This document shows, piece by piece, positions 38,918 to 48,467 of a stretch of DNA of 64,000 nucleotides. Each line of letters begins with the position of its first letter. Positions within the stretch are counted from its first letter, which is position 1. The notes under the pieces are model-generated. The model was not told where the DNA came from, ran no database searches, and was given only the letters and a program-made list of their open reading frames with translations. The DNA is taken from contig NZ_FXAM01000001.1 in NCBI RefSeq assembly GCF_900155475.1, positions 855,501 to 919,500 of the forward strand, read 5' to 3'. Origin of the DNA: Methylomagnum ishizawai. GTDB lineage: Bacteria > Pseudomonadota > Gammaproteobacteria > Methylococcales > Methylococcaceae. The translations under genes and the position numbers were made by a program.

Positions 38918-40366
38918 ATGCACGACAAAACCATCGCCGAATTAGCCTTGGGCTTGCGGAATAAAGAATTCAGCAGCGTCGAGTTGACGCAAGCCTTCCT
39001 GTCCCGCATCCAGCGCTACGACGGCCAGCTTAACAGCTTCATCACCGTGACCCAGGACAGCGCCTTGGCCGCAGCGAAGGCCGCCGACGAGCGGATCGCC
39101 CGTGGCGAGGCCGGACCCCTGACCGGCGTGCCCCTCGGCCAGAAGGACATCTTCTGCACCCAGGGTGTCCGCACCTCCTGCGGCTCCAAGATGCTCGACC
39201 GTTTCATCTCGCCCTATGACGCCACCGTGGTGGAGCGTTTCAAACAAGCCGGGACCGTGATGCTGGGCAAGCTCAACATGGATGAGTTCGCCATGGGTTC
39301 CTCCAACGAAACCAGCTTCTACGGGCCGGTCAGGAATCCTTGGGATACCGGCACGGTGCCGGGCGGTTCTTCCGGTGGTTCGGCGGCGGCGGTGGCGGCG
39401 CGGTTGGTGCCGGGCGCGACCGGCACCGATACCGGCGGTTCCATCCGCCAGCCCGCCTCGTTCTGTGGCATCACCGGCATCAAGCCGACCTATGGCCGGG
39501 TGTCGCGCTGGGGCATGATCGCCTTCGCCTCCAGCCTGGACCAGGGCGGCCCCATGGCCCGCACCGCCGAGGATTGCGCCCTGATGTTGCGCACCATGGC
39601 CGGGTTCGATCCCAAGGACTCCACCAGCGTGGATTTGCCGGTGCCGGATTATGCCGCCTGTTTGAATGGCAGCTTGGAAGGCTTGCGGATCGGCCTGCCC
39701 AAGGAATTCTTCGGCGATGGCCTGGACGCCGATATCGCCCGCCTGATCCACGCCGCCGTGGCCGAATACGAAAAGCTGGGCGCGACGGTGAAGGAAATTT
39801 CCCTGCCCAATATGCATTTGTCGGTGCCCGCCTATTACGTGGTCGCGCCCGCCGAGTGTTCGTCCAATCTGGCCCGCTTCGACGGTGTGCGCTACGGCCA
39901 TCGCTGCGAGAATCCCAAGGACTTGAAGGATTTGTACATGCGTTCCCGCGGCGAGGGCTTCGGGGCCGAGGTGCAGCGCCGCATCCTGATCGGCACTTAC
40001 GCGCTGTCGGCGGGATATTACGACGCTTATTACCTCAAGGCGCAGAAGGTGCGCCGCCTCATCAGCGAGGATTTCAAGCGGGCGTTCCAGGAGGTCGATG
40101 TCATCCTGGGACCGACCGCGCCTTCGGTGGCGTTCCGTTTCGGCGAAAAGACCGCCGATCCGGTCGCCATGTACCTGTCGGATATTTACACCATCGCGGT
40201 GAATCTGGCCGGTTTGCCGGGCATGTCGATCCCAGTGGGCTTTTCCAATGATCTGCCGGTGGGGATGCAGATCATCGGCGATTATTTCGCGGAAGAGCGC
40301 TTGCTAAACGTGGCGCACCGTTATCAGCAGGTCACGGATTGGCATCGGCAAGCGCCGGCCTTGTGA
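38918..40366 (+). CDS. gatA: Asp-tRNA(Asn)/Glu-tRNA(Gln) amidotransferase subunit A
   Basis: GatA is the glutamine amidase of GatCAB and supplies ammonia by hydrolysing glutamine. The 482-residue amidase-signature protein has the Ser-cisSer-Lys triad: Lys in LGQKDIF, the cis-serine in [13 protein letters not shown] and the nucleophile region [12 protein letters not shown]. It lies between gatC and two non-gat genes. The gene ends only 26 bases before the zinc-ribbon gene. Confidence 0.97.
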   Translation: MHDKTIAELALGLRNKEFSSVELTQAFLSRIQRYDGQLNSFITVTQDSALAAAKAADERIARGEAGPLTGVPLGQKDIFCTQGVRTSCGSKMLDRFISPYDATVVERFKQAGTVMLGKLNMDEFAMGSSNETSFYGPVRNPWDTGTVPGGSSGGSAAAVAARLVPGATGTDTGGSIRQPASFCGITGIKPTYGRVSRWGMIAFASSLDQGGPMARTAEDCALMLRTMAGFDPKDSTSVDLPVPDYAACLNGSLEGLRIGLPKEFFGDGLDADIARLIHAAVAEYEKLGATVKEISLPNMHLSVPAYYVVAPAECSSNLARFDGVRYGHRCENPKDLKDLYMRSRGEGFGAEVQRRILIGTYALSAGYYDAYYLKAQKVRRLISEDFKRAFQEVDVILGPTAPSVAFRFGEKTADPVAMYLSDIYTIAVNLAGLPGMSIPVGFSNDLPVGMQIIGDYFAEERLLNVAHRYQQVTDWHRQAPAL

Positions 40367-40392
40367 AGATCGACTAGCCGGGCGCTGCCGCT

Positions 40393-41427
40393 ATGGCCGG
40401 GGACCGCGCCTATGAAATGCTCTGGGATTGCGGCTACTGCGGTGCCCGGAAACTCCTGGGCAAGAGCCAGAAATTCTGTCCCCAATGCGGTGCGCCGCAG
40501 GATGCCCAAACCCGCTATTTCCCGGACGAGCAGGACAAGGTCGAAGTCCTGGGCCACCGCTACCAAGGGGCCGACAAAATCTGCCCGGCCTGCCAAGCGC
40601 CCAGCGGGGCCAAGGCGGAATTCTGCGGGCGCTGTGGTTCCCCGCTGGGCGATGCGCCCGAGGCGCGGCGGCTGCAAGACCAAGTACGGGCCGAGGATGC
40701 CAAGTTCGCCGAGAGCCTATCGTTGCGGCGGCTGGAGGCGGAACAGCGGAAGCATCCATCGGTGGTGGAATCCGTGGCGGCGATCCCGAAACGACGGGGC
40801 TATCTTTGGGCCACCATGGCGCTGGGCATCGTCGCCCTCGTCGTTGGCTTGTTGTTCTGGACCCGGCAGGAAACCGTGGTGGTGTCCGGCCATTACTGGC
40901 GGCAAGCAATCCAGATCGAGCGTTACGGGCCGGTGGCCGAATCGGCGTGGTGCGATTCCATGCCGTTCGCAGCCTATGGGGTTGCCCGGCATTCGGAAAT
41001 CCGCTCGTATCAACAAATCCCCGACGGCCAGGATTGCCAGGTGCGGCGGGTGGACCGGGGCGATGGGACGTTCACCGAACATCAGGAATGCCGCCCCCAA
41101 TACCGCAGCGAACCCGTCTACGGCGAGCGCTGCGATTACCGCATCGACCGCTGGTCGTGGAGCCGAGAAGCCAGCGCCGAAGGCCACGACCTCGCGCCGC
41201 GCTGGCCGCAAACGGGTTTGGCGGGTGCCCGCCCATGCTTGGGTTGCGAGCGGGAAGGCGGGCGCGAATCGCGCTTCGAGGTCTTGCTGCGCGGCCAGGG
41301 CCGGGAGTACCGCTGCGGCTTGGCGCAGGAAGCTTGGCACGGGATGCGGGACGGCAGTCGTTGGACCCTCAAGGTCGGGGCGGTGGATAAGCAACCGCGT
41401 TGCGATAGCTTGAAGCCGGTGGATTGA
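40393..41427 (+). CDS. Membrane-anchored double zinc-ribbon protein of unknown role
   Basis: I do not recognise a named family. The 344-residue protein starts with two zinc-ribbon-like elements: CGYCGARKLLGKSQKFCPQC (about residues 13-32) and CPACQAPSGAKAEFCGRC (about 63-80). A charged linker and one membrane helix follow (about 138-157, WATMALGIVALVVGLLFW). The last 185 residues are presumably periplasmic and cysteine-containing, with several spaced Cys residues that could form disulfides. The ATG at 40393 lies 26 bases after gatA. It interrupts the usual gatA-gatB order. It could be a regulator or an envelope protein, but nothing confirms either. Confidence 0.75.
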   Translation: MAGDRAYEMLWDCGYCGARKLLGKSQKFCPQCGAPQDAQTRYFPDEQDKVEVLGHRYQGADKICPACQAPSGAKAEFCGRCGSPLGDAPEARRLQDQVRAEDAKFAESLSLRRLEAEQRKHPSVVESVAAIPKRRGYLWATMALGIVALVVGLLFWTRQETVVVSGHYWRQAIQIERYGPVAESAWCDSMPFAAYGVARHSEIRSYQQIPDGQDCQVRRVDRGDGTFTEHQECRPQYRSEPVYGERCDYRIDRWSWSREASAEGHDLAPRWPQTGLAGARPCLGCEREGGRESRFEVLLRGQGREYRCGLAQEAWHGMRDGSRWTLKVGAVDKQPRCDSLKPVD

Positions 41428-41471
41428 CCGAAACGGACGGGTTTTAATCGAATATTGAAGAGGTGGAATCC

Positions 41472-42128
41472 ATGACTGGCATTTATGGCGACGCGCATCG
41501 GCGGATGCAGGCTTTATTTGAAACCACCGCCCTGGCCGACCGGGTGCGCGATATCATCGTGGCCCCGGCAATCGCCGACGAGCATAAGGGCTTCATCGAA
41601 ACCCGCGACCTGTTCTTCCTCAGCACGGTGGACCACCGGGGTTTTCCGACCTGTTCGTACAAGGGCGGCGCACCCGGCTTCGTCCGGGTCTTGGATGGCA
41701 AAACCCTGGTTTTCCCCAGTTACGACGGCAATGGCATGTTCCTGTCCATGGGCAATATCGCCGCCAATAACAAGGTGGGCCTGCTATTCATCGATTTCGA
41801 GACCCCGCACCGGGTCCGGGTCCATGGCACGGCCAGCGCTAGCCCCGACGATCCGCTGCTTCCGAGCTTCCCCGGCGCGGAATTGCTGGTGCGGGTCGAA
41901 GTTGCCGAAATCTTCGTCAACTGCCCGCGCTACATCCATAAATACCAGCGCGTCGCCGCCTCGAAATATGCGCCGCAAGCCGACGTTCCAGCCCCGCTGC
42001 CGCCCTGGAAGCGCATCGACGCCGTGCAGGATGTCTTGCCGGGACAGGACAGGGACCGGGTGGCGGATCACGGCGGCACGCTCACGCCGGAAGAGTACGG
42101 CGTGCTGGTGATGAAGGGCGAGGCGTGA
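41472..42128 (+). CDS. Pyridoxamine 5'-phosphate oxidase-family flavoprotein
   Basis: The 218-residue protein belongs to the split-barrel FMN-binding (PNPOx-like) superfamily. Recognisable segments are FLSTVDHRGFPTCSYKGGAPGF near residues 50-70 and LLFIDFETPHRVRVHGTAS near 110-130, followed by ELLVRVEVAEIFVNCPRYIHK. Members include flavin reductases and general stress proteins, so the reaction is unknown. The ATG at 41472 is preceded at good spacing by AGAGGTGG; an in-frame GTG at 41463 lies within that site. It sits between the zinc-ribbon gene and gatB, again separating gatA from gatB. Confidence 0.85.
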   Translation: MTGIYGDAHRRMQALFETTALADRVRDIIVAPAIADEHKGFIETRDLFFLSTVDHRGFPTCSYKGGAPGFVRVLDGKTLVFPSYDGNGMFLSMGNIAANNKVGLLFIDFETPHRVRVHGTASASPDDPLLPSFPGAELLVRVEVAEIFVNCPRYIHKYQRVAASKYAPQADVPAPLPPWKRIDAVQDVLPGQDRDRVADHGGTLTPEEYGVLVMKGEA

Positions 42129-42190
42129 ATCGCCGCCCGACGATGCTTATTGGCCCGAATCATTTTCACTGACGAACAAGGTATCACGCC

Positions 42191-43624
42191 ATGCAATGGG
42201 AAACCGTCATCGGGCTGGAAATCCACGCCCAGCTTGCCACACAATCCAAAATCTTCTCCGGCGCCCCGACGGCCTACGGGGCCGAACCCAATACCCAGGC
42301 CTGCGCCATTGATTTGGGGATGCCGGGCGTTTTGCCGGTCCTGAATAAGGAAGCCGTGCGTATGGCGGTCAAGTTTGGTCTCGCCATCGGGGCCAAGGTC
42401 GCGCCGCGCTCGGTGTTCGCCCGCAAGAATTATTTCTACCCGGACTTGCCCAAGGGCTACCAGATCAGCCAGTACGATCTGCCGGTGGTCAGTACCGGGC
42501 AACTCAGCATCGAGGTGGACGGCGCGGAGAAAACCATCGGCATCACCCGCGCCCATCTGGAAGAGGACGCCGGTAAATCCCTGCACGAGGATTTCCACGG
42601 CTATTCCGGCATCGACCTCAACCGGGCCGGGACGCCGCTCTTGGAAATCGTCTCCGAACCGGATTTGCGTTCGGCGAAAGAGGCCGTGGCCTATATGAAA
42701 AAGCTGCACGCCCTGGTGCGCTATCTCGAAATCTGCGACGGCAATATGCAGGAAGGTTCGTTCCGCTGCGATGCCAATGTCTCGGTGCGCCCGGTCGGCC
42801 AGGAGAAATTCGGCACCCGCGCCGAGATCAAAAACCTGAATTCCTTCCGTTTCGTCGAGAAGGCCATCAATTTCGAGATCGAGCGCCAGATCGAGCTGAT
42901 CGAAAACGGCGGCACGGTGGTGCAGGAAACCCGGCTCTACGACGCCAACAAGGACGAAACCCGCTCCATGCGCAGCAAGGAGGAAGCCAACGACTACCGT
43001 TACTTCCCCGACCCGGATTTGCTGCCGCTGGAAATCACGTCCGAATTCATCGAGGACGTGCGTGGCGGCTTGCCCGAATTGCCGGATGCCAAGCGCGAGC
43101 GCTTCAAATCCCAATACGGACTCAACGACTACGACGCCGGCGTTTTGACCGCCACCCGCGAACTGGCCGATTACTACGAGGCCGTGGTGCGGGCGGCGGG
43201 CTGCGATGCCAAGCTGTGCGCCAACTGGGTGATGGGCGATTTGGCCGCCGCGCTCAACAAGGCCGGGTTGGAGATCGAACAAAGCCCGGTCGAACCGGCG
43301 CGTTTGGCCGGCTTGGTGCAACGCATCGCCGACGACACCATTTCCGGCAAGATCGCCAAGCAGGTGTTCGAGGCGCTGTGGGAAACCGGCGACAGCGCCG
43401 ACGCCATCATCGAAAAACAGGGCTTGAAGCAGATCACCGATAGCGGCGCTATCGAAGCCATCATCGACCAGATCATCGCGGCCAATCCCGAGCAGGTGGC
43501 GGGCTATCGCGGCGGCAAGGAAAAGCTATTCGGCTTCTTCGTCGGCCAGGCCATGAAGGCTACGGCTGGCAAGGCCAATCCGGCGCAGTTGAACGAGTTG
43601 TTGAAGCGGAAATTGCAGGGTTGA
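42191..43624 (+). CDS. gatB: Asp-tRNA(Asn)/Glu-tRNA(Gln) amidotransferase subunit B
   Basis: GatB is the kinase/amidotransferase subunit of GatCAB. The 477-residue product has the family N terminus [20 protein letters not shown], the catalytic [13 protein letters not shown] segment, and the C-terminal YqeY-like tRNA-binding tail ending [16 protein letters not shown]. It is 62 bases after the flavoprotein gene. Other gat genes lie upstream on the same strand, so they may share transcripts. Confidence 0.97.
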   Translation: MQWETVIGLEIHAQLATQSKIFSGAPTAYGAEPNTQACAIDLGMPGVLPVLNKEAVRMAVKFGLAIGAKVAPRSVFARKNYFYPDLPKGYQISQYDLPVVSTGQLSIEVDGAEKTIGITRAHLEEDAGKSLHEDFHGYSGIDLNRAGTPLLEIVSEPDLRSAKEAVAYMKKLHALVRYLEICDGNMQEGSFRCDANVSVRPVGQEKFGTRAEIKNLNSFRFVEKAINFEIERQIELIENGGTVVQETRLYDANKDETRSMRSKEEANDYRYFPDPDLLPLEITSEFIEDVRGGLPELPDAKRERFKSQYGLNDYDAGVLTATRELADYYEAVVRAAGCDAKLCANWVMGDLAAALNKAGLEIEQSPVEPARLAGLVQRIADDTISGKIAKQVFEALWETGDSADAIIEKQGLKQITDSGAIEAIIDQIIAANPEQVAGYRGGKEKLFGFFVGQAMKATAGKANPAQLNELLKRKLQG

Positions 43625-43686
43625 TCCGGCACGACTGGCGGCGGCGTGGATTGCCGCCATCTTCAATTTGAACAGGAACCTTTCGG

Positions 43687-44262
43687 ATGCAATCCCAGGA
43701 CACTTCGGATAAGCAGGCGCTCGCCAAACTCGTCCCCACCCTCATGAGCTTCGCCAAGCTGGCGGAAGCGCTCGCCAACCGCTTCAAGGGCGCGGTGCTG
43801 TGGGGCACGGTCAGCGGCGGCTTGGCGGCGGTGTGGCTGGCGTTCTTCGCCCACAGCGTTTGGCAGGCATCGACCGCGGTAACGGTCGGCGTGGGCGTGG
43901 TGCTGGCGGTGCCGGCCCTGGTCGCGGGCTGGTGCTGGTCGGTGCTGGACGACGCGGTGGGAATGCCGCAGCGCATCGCCGATTGGGTGCAGCGGGCCAA
44001 GCTCTATGCGGGCGATGCCAAGGAACGCTTGCAAGGGGCCAAGCCTTCCGGCGGGCGCTTCAAGGATTTATGGCAACTCGGCGGACTCACGGTCGAACTC
44101 GCCATGATGGGCGGCGACGCCCGCGATTTGTTAGGCTTGGTCGGCGGCACCCTGGCCCTCACCAATCCCGTGTTCCTGTTCGCCTTGATCGGCTCGGGCT
44201 TGGCGATTGGGTTGGTGGATTTGGGCGGCTTCATCGCCGGATTGTTCTACTTGTTCCGCTAA
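43687..44262 (+). CDS. Hypothetical membrane protein
   Basis: I do not recognise this gene. The 191-residue protein has two hydrophobic segments at about residues 37-56 and 63-82, and a C-terminal hydrophobic pair at about 145-190 (VFLFALIGSGLAIGLVDLGGF). An intervening polar region (about 90-130) is rich in Lys and Arg. It is likely an inner-membrane protein. The ATG at 43687 follows a short 62-base gap after gatB. Its stop overlaps the stop of the convergent barrel gene: the two genes share 44259-44262. Confidence 0.7.
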   Translation: MQSQDTSDKQALAKLVPTLMSFAKLAEALANRFKGAVLWGTVSGGLAAVWLAFFAHSVWQASTAVTVGVGVVLAVPALVAGWCWSVLDDAVGMPQRIADWVQRAKLYAGDAKERLQGAKPSGGRFKDLWQLGGLTVELAMMGGDARDLLGLVGGTLALTNPVFLFALIGSGLAIGLVDLGGFIAGLFYLFR

Positions 44263-45533
44263 AACGGAATCCTCAGTCCCAATTCCACCGTATTGCTGGT
44301 CAAGTAAGGCTGGCCCAGCCGCGCCTCGTAACGCAGGAACGCCCCCACCCCCCCGCCGAACGCCGCCGTCACCCCACCGCCCAGGTTCACATAATCCCGG
44401 TCCGGGTTGCCAGTCGGCAGGATGAACTGGCCGGTGCCCGCCGGGGCGTCGGCCAGACGGATATGCAAGAGCTGGTTGTCGTTCAGGAACTGGTGTTCCC
44501 ACTCGAAGCGCAGGGACGGCGTCAGCACGCCCCAGGACGTGCTGAACACATGGCTGAGTTGCAAGCCCGATACGCTGATGAAGGACTCGTAGGCTTGCAG
44601 CCCCACTTGGTAATTCAGGCCGCTGACGCCTTGTTCCTGGTAGGCTGGGATTTGCAGGTTGATGTACTCGAAACGGGCGTAGGGGTTGAGCGTCCAGGCG
44701 TCCAGGGCGAAATCCCGGCCCAGCGTGGCCGAGAAGCCATATTGATCGGCGTCGGGTTCGCTCAGTGCGAGGCCGTTGAAGCCGGGATAGGCGAATTTCC
44801 GGTTCAGGTCGTTGTTGTAGCTGCCGTAGGTCGCGGCCCAGTCCAGATACATCTCCAGGGGTAGGAAATAACTGCCGTAGAACGCCGCCAACAGGGCGTC
44901 GGTGCCCATGTTGCCGGAATCCTGGGTCATCAGCGCGTCGGTGCGGGTGTAGCCGGTGGCGAGGCCCAGCACCAGTTGATCGCTCACCCGGTAATCCGCG
45001 CCCAACGTGAGGTTGTAGGTCTGGTAATCGAAGCTCGCGCTGCCCTTGTCCTTGCCGCCCGCCTGATATTTGCCCTGCACGAACCAGCCCCAGGGACCGT
45101 CGCGCAATTCCCCATCGCCCGAACCCCCGCCTTGATGGCGCTGTCCATCGATATCGAAGCTATAGGCGGGTTCCTGCCCGGCATGGACGGCGGCGAGGCG
45201 GGCGCGGGTGTCGATCTGGGCCATGCGCAGCTTGATCGGCATTCCCGATTGCGGCAGGAATTGGTAGGGGGTCAGTTGGTTGATGGCCTGGGCTTGTTGC
45301 TGGGGGCCGAGGGCTTGGAGCTGGGCGCAGCGCCCGGCCAGGTTGCCGGTGGCCTCGGGGCAGGCCTGATCCAGTGCGGCCCCGAGGCCGCGCTGATAAG
45401 GCGCGAGGCCGGGCAGGCCGGCGAAATCGTCCGCTCCGGCTTCCGGCGATAGCGCGGCCAGGGCCAGGAGCGGCAGCAAATTCCGCTCGATCCGCCGGGT
45501 CGGCGGTTTCTTGAAAACAAGGCGATGGTTCAT
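44259..45533 (-). CDS. Autotransporter beta-domain protein with a very short passenger
   Basis: The 424-residue product has a signal peptide (about residues 1-34, cleavage near AGA). A small Gln/Leu-rich helical region of about 80 residues follows (ACPEATGNLAGRCAQLQALG), then about 285 residues of outer-membrane barrel. It ends in the terminal phenylalanine signature LGLRIPF. The barrel portion resembles the autotransporter domain, but there is no long passenger, so it may be a stand-alone barrel. It converges on the membrane protein gene and is divergent from the P-type ATPase gene across 201 bases. Function is unknown. Confidence 0.75.
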   Translation of the reverse strand: MNHRLVFKKPPTRRIERNLLPLLALAALSPEAGADDFAGLPGLAPYQRGLGAALDQACPEATGNLAGRCAQLQALGPQQQAQAINQLTPYQFLPQSGMPIKLRMAQIDTRARLAAVHAGQEPAYSFDIDGQRHQGGGSGDGELRDGPWGWFVQGKYQAGGKDKGSASFDYQTYNLTLGADYRVSDQLVLGLATGYTRTDALMTQDSGNMGTDALLAAFYGSYFLPLEMYLDWAATYGSYNNDLNRKFAYPGFNGLALSEPDADQYGFSATLGRDFALDAWTLNPYARFEYINLQIPAYQEQGVSGLNYQVGLQAYESFISVSGLQLSHVFSTSWGVLTPSLRFEWEHQFLNDNQLLHIRLADAPAGTGQFILPTGNPDRDYVNLGGGVTAAFGGGVGAFLRYEARLGQPYLTSNTVELGLRIPF

Positions 45534-45734
45534 GGCGGTGGACCCGGAAAGCTGTGGAAGTCCATAAAGTGTCGCATGATCGAGAGCGGTTCATCCCGCC
45601 TGTCGCGGACAAGGTGTGATTAAACGGGGGATGGGCGTATCAGGTCCAGTGTGAAAATGCTTGAGGCGGCGGGCGGGCTTCTCGGGTAAATTCTCGGCAA
45701 CTTTCCCAACCGCCTTCCCGTAGGAGTATTCCCC

Positions 45735-48419
45735 ATGAAATCCCGACCTTCGGCCCCGCCGCCGGATTGGCATAGCCTGAGCCTCGATGCGGTCTTCGCC
45801 CGGTTGGAAGCCCGGCCCCAAGGTTTGGGCGCGGCGGAAGCCGGATGCCGTCTGGCCCAATACGGGCCCAACCGCATCGAGCGGGACCGTGGCGTGTCCT
45901 TGCCGAGGGTGTTCCTGGCCCAATTCAAAAGCATCCTGGTCTTCATCCTGTTGCTGGCGATAGGCTTCTCGGTCTATGTCGGGCATGGGGTCGAGGCCGG
46001 GGTGATCGGCGCCATCGTGCTGCTGGCCGTGCTGCTGGGCTGTGTGCAGGAATACCGCGCCGAGCGGGCCATGGCCGCCTTGCAGAAGTTGGCGGCCCCC
46101 ACGGCCTCGGTTTTGCGCGATGGCAAATTTATCGAGATGCCGGCCGAGCGGCTGGTGCCGGGCGATGTGCTGCGCTTGCAGACCGGCAAGCGCGTCCCCG
46201 CCGATCTGCGCCTGATCGAAACGGTGAACCTCAGGATTAACGAAGCGCCCCTGACCGGCGAGTCGGAACCCGCCACCAAGCAGGCCGAAGCCTTGCCCGA
46301 TCCCCAATCCGCTTTGGCCGACCGCGGCAATATGGCCTATGCCGGCACGGCGGTGGTCCATGGCCGGGGCCAGGGCGTGGTGGTCGCCACCGGGATGGGT
46401 ACCGAATTTGGCCGTATCGTCGGTCTGCTCCGCGCCACGGTGCAGCGCGATACGCCCTTGCAGCGCAGCTTGGATAAGGTCGGGCGGGTCCTGGCCGGGG
46501 TGGCTTTGTTGATCGTGGTCGCCATCGTGGTTGCGGGAATGCTGCGCGGCGAGGCGCTCCACGACATGCTGTTGTTCGGCATCGCCCTGGCGGTGGCGGT
46601 GGTGCCGGAAGCCCTGCCCGCCGTGGTCACGATTTCGCTCGCCATCGGCGCCCACCGCATGGCGGCGCGGAACGCCTTGATCCGCCGCTTGCCCGCCGTG
46701 GAAACCCTGGGCTGCACCTCGGTCATCGGCTCGGACAAGACCGGTACCTTGACCAAGGACGAAATGACCGTCCGCAAGCTGTGGGTGGCCGGGAAAGCCC
46801 TCAGCGTCACCGGGGTGGGGTACGAGCCGGTGGGGCGGATCGTCTCCGGCGGCTACGAAGTGAAGATGACGCCGCCCTTGTCGGCCTTGCTGGGCGCGAT
46901 GGCCCTGGTCAACGACGCCGAACTGCTGCGGGTCGGGCGCGGACGCTGGGAAATCAAGGGCGATCCCACCGAGGGCGCGTTATTGGTCGCGGTCGCCAAG
47001 GCCGGGGTCAACAAAGCCCAACTCGAAGCCCGCTTCCCCCGTGTCGCCGAAATCCCCTTCACCTCTGAATCCAAGCGCATGACCACGCTGCATACCGACC
47101 CGGAGGGCGGTTTGCTCGCCTGCGCCAAGGGGGCGGTGGAGGTGATCTTGGCGTCCTGCACCCATTGGCTCACGCCGCGCGGCGAAATCCCGCTGGATGG
47201 CGGTACCCGCGCCCGTATCCAATCCGAGGCCGAGCGCATGGCGGTACAGGCGCTACGTGTCCTCGCCATCGCCGCCAAATCGAACACCGAAGCCGAGACC
47301 GCGGAAACCGGGCTGTGCTTCCTGGGCTTGGTCGGCATGATCGACCCGCCCCGGCCCGAGTCCAAAGCCGCCATCGCCACCTGTGCTCAGGCCGGGATCA
47401 AGGTGGTGATGATTACCGGCGACCATCCCATGACCGCCCGCGCCGTGGCTCGCGAACTGGGCATCCTCAAGGATGGCCGGGTGGTGACCGGGGCCGAGTT
47501 GGACACGATGGACGCGGCCAAGCTGGCCCTGGCCGCGCCGGTGATCGAGGTCTATGCCAGGGTTTCGCCCGAACATAAGCTGCGGGTGGTCGCGGCCTTG
47601 CAAGGCTTGGGACGGGTGGTGGCGATGACCGGCGATGGGGTCAACGACGCGCCCGCCTTGAAACAGGCCGATATCGGCATCGCCATGGGCGTGACCGGTA
47701 CCGATGTGTCCAGGGAAGCCGCCGCCATGACCCTGACCGACGATAATTTCGCCTCCATCGTGGCGGCGGTGGAAGAGGGGCGGGGCATTTTCAGCAACAT
47801 CAAGAAATACCTGATGTATCTGTTGTCCTCGAATATCGGCGAAATCGGCCTGATGGCGGGGGCGACCCTGGCCGGCTTGCCTCTGCCCTTGAGCGCGGTG
47901 CAAATCCTCTATGTCAACCTCGCCACCGATGGCCTGCCCGCCGTGGCTTTGGCGGTCGATCCGCTCGACAAGGGCTTGATGTCGCAACCGCCCCGCGATC
48001 CCAAACGCGGTATTTTCAGCCTGCCGGTGTTGTTGCTGATGCTGGTGGGGGGCTTGTGGTCCACCCTGGTGAACCTGGGGGTGTTCGTCTGGGCTTTGCG
48101 GGAAGGCCGGTCCCAGGCCGAAGCCATGAGCCTGGTGTTCGCCACCCTGGTCGTGACCGAGTTCGTCAAGGCTTACCAGTTCCGTTCGGACCACCGCTCG
48201 GTGTTCCACCGAACTTTCGCCAACCGCTGGCTGAATTTGGCGGTGCTATGGGAGTTGGCGCTGCTGGGCTTGGTGCTGTACCTGCCATTCCTGCAAGATT
48301 TGTTCGGCACGCTGCCCCTGACGGCGGCGGATGGACTCAGGGTGGTGGGCGCGGCCTTGACCCTGGTGCCGGTGTTGGAGTTGGCGAAGTGGGGGGTGCG
48401 GCGGTGGGGTTGGGGATAA
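45735..48419 (+). CDS. P2A-type cation-transporting ATPase, probably Ca2+
   Basis: This 894-residue P-type ATPase has the full layout: cation-ATPase N-terminal domain, the TGES dephosphorylation loop (PLTGESEPATK), the phosphorylated Asp334 in DKTGTLTKDE, the nucleotide domain, and the GDGVNDAPAL hinge. SERCA-type Ca2+ ligands appear to be conserved: Glu in M4 (PEALP), Asn and Glu in M5 (SSNIGE), and Asn, Thr and Asp in M6 (NLATDGLP). Ca2+ export is therefore likely, though Mn2+ or mixed specificity is possible. The start at 45735 was chosen because the N-terminal domain begins there. It is apparently monocistronic. Confidence 0.88.
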   Translation: MKSRPSAPPPDWHSLSLDAVFARLEARPQGLGAAEAGCRLAQYGPNRIERDRGVSLPRVFLAQFKSILVFILLLAIGFSVYVGHGVEAGVIGAIVLLAVLLGCVQEYRAERAMAALQKLAAPTASVLRDGKFIEMPAERLVPGDVLRLQTGKRVPADLRLIETVNLRINEAPLTGESEPATKQAEALPDPQSALADRGNMAYAGTAVVHGRGQGVVVATGMGTEFGRIVGLLRATVQRDTPLQRSLDKVGRVLAGVALLIVVAIVVAGMLRGEALHDMLLFGIALAVAVVPEALPAVVTISLAIGAHRMAARNALIRRLPAVETLGCTSVIGSDKTGTLTKDEMTVRKLWVAGKALSVTGVGYEPVGRIVSGGYEVKMTPPLSALLGAMALVNDAELLRVGRGRWEIKGDPTEGALLVAVAKAGVNKAQLEARFPRVAEIPFTSESKRMTTLHTDPEGGLLACAKGAVEVILASCTHWLTPRGEIPLDGGTRARIQSEAERMAVQALRVLAIAAKSNTEAETAETGLCFLGLVGMIDPPRPESKAAIATCAQAGIKVVMITGDHPMTARAVARELGILKDGRVVTGAELDTMDAAKLALAAPVIEVYARVSPEHKLRVVAALQGLGRVVAMTGDGVNDAPALKQADIGIAMGVTGTDVSREAAAMTLTDDNFASIVAAVEEGRGIFSNIKKYLMYLLSSNIGEIGLMAGATLAGLPLPLSAVQILYVNLATDGLPAVALAVDPLDKGLMSQPPRDPKRGIFSLPVLLLMLVGGLWSTLVNLGVFVWALREGRSQAEAMSLVFATLVVTEFVKAYQFRSDHRSVFHRTFANRWLNLAVLWELALLGLVLYLPFLQDLFGTLPLTAADGLRVVGAALTLVPVLELAKWGVRRWGWG

Positions 48420-48467
48420 CCCGCCGGGTTTCTGGGCGATACCTGCCAAGAGTCTTATGGGTGGTGA

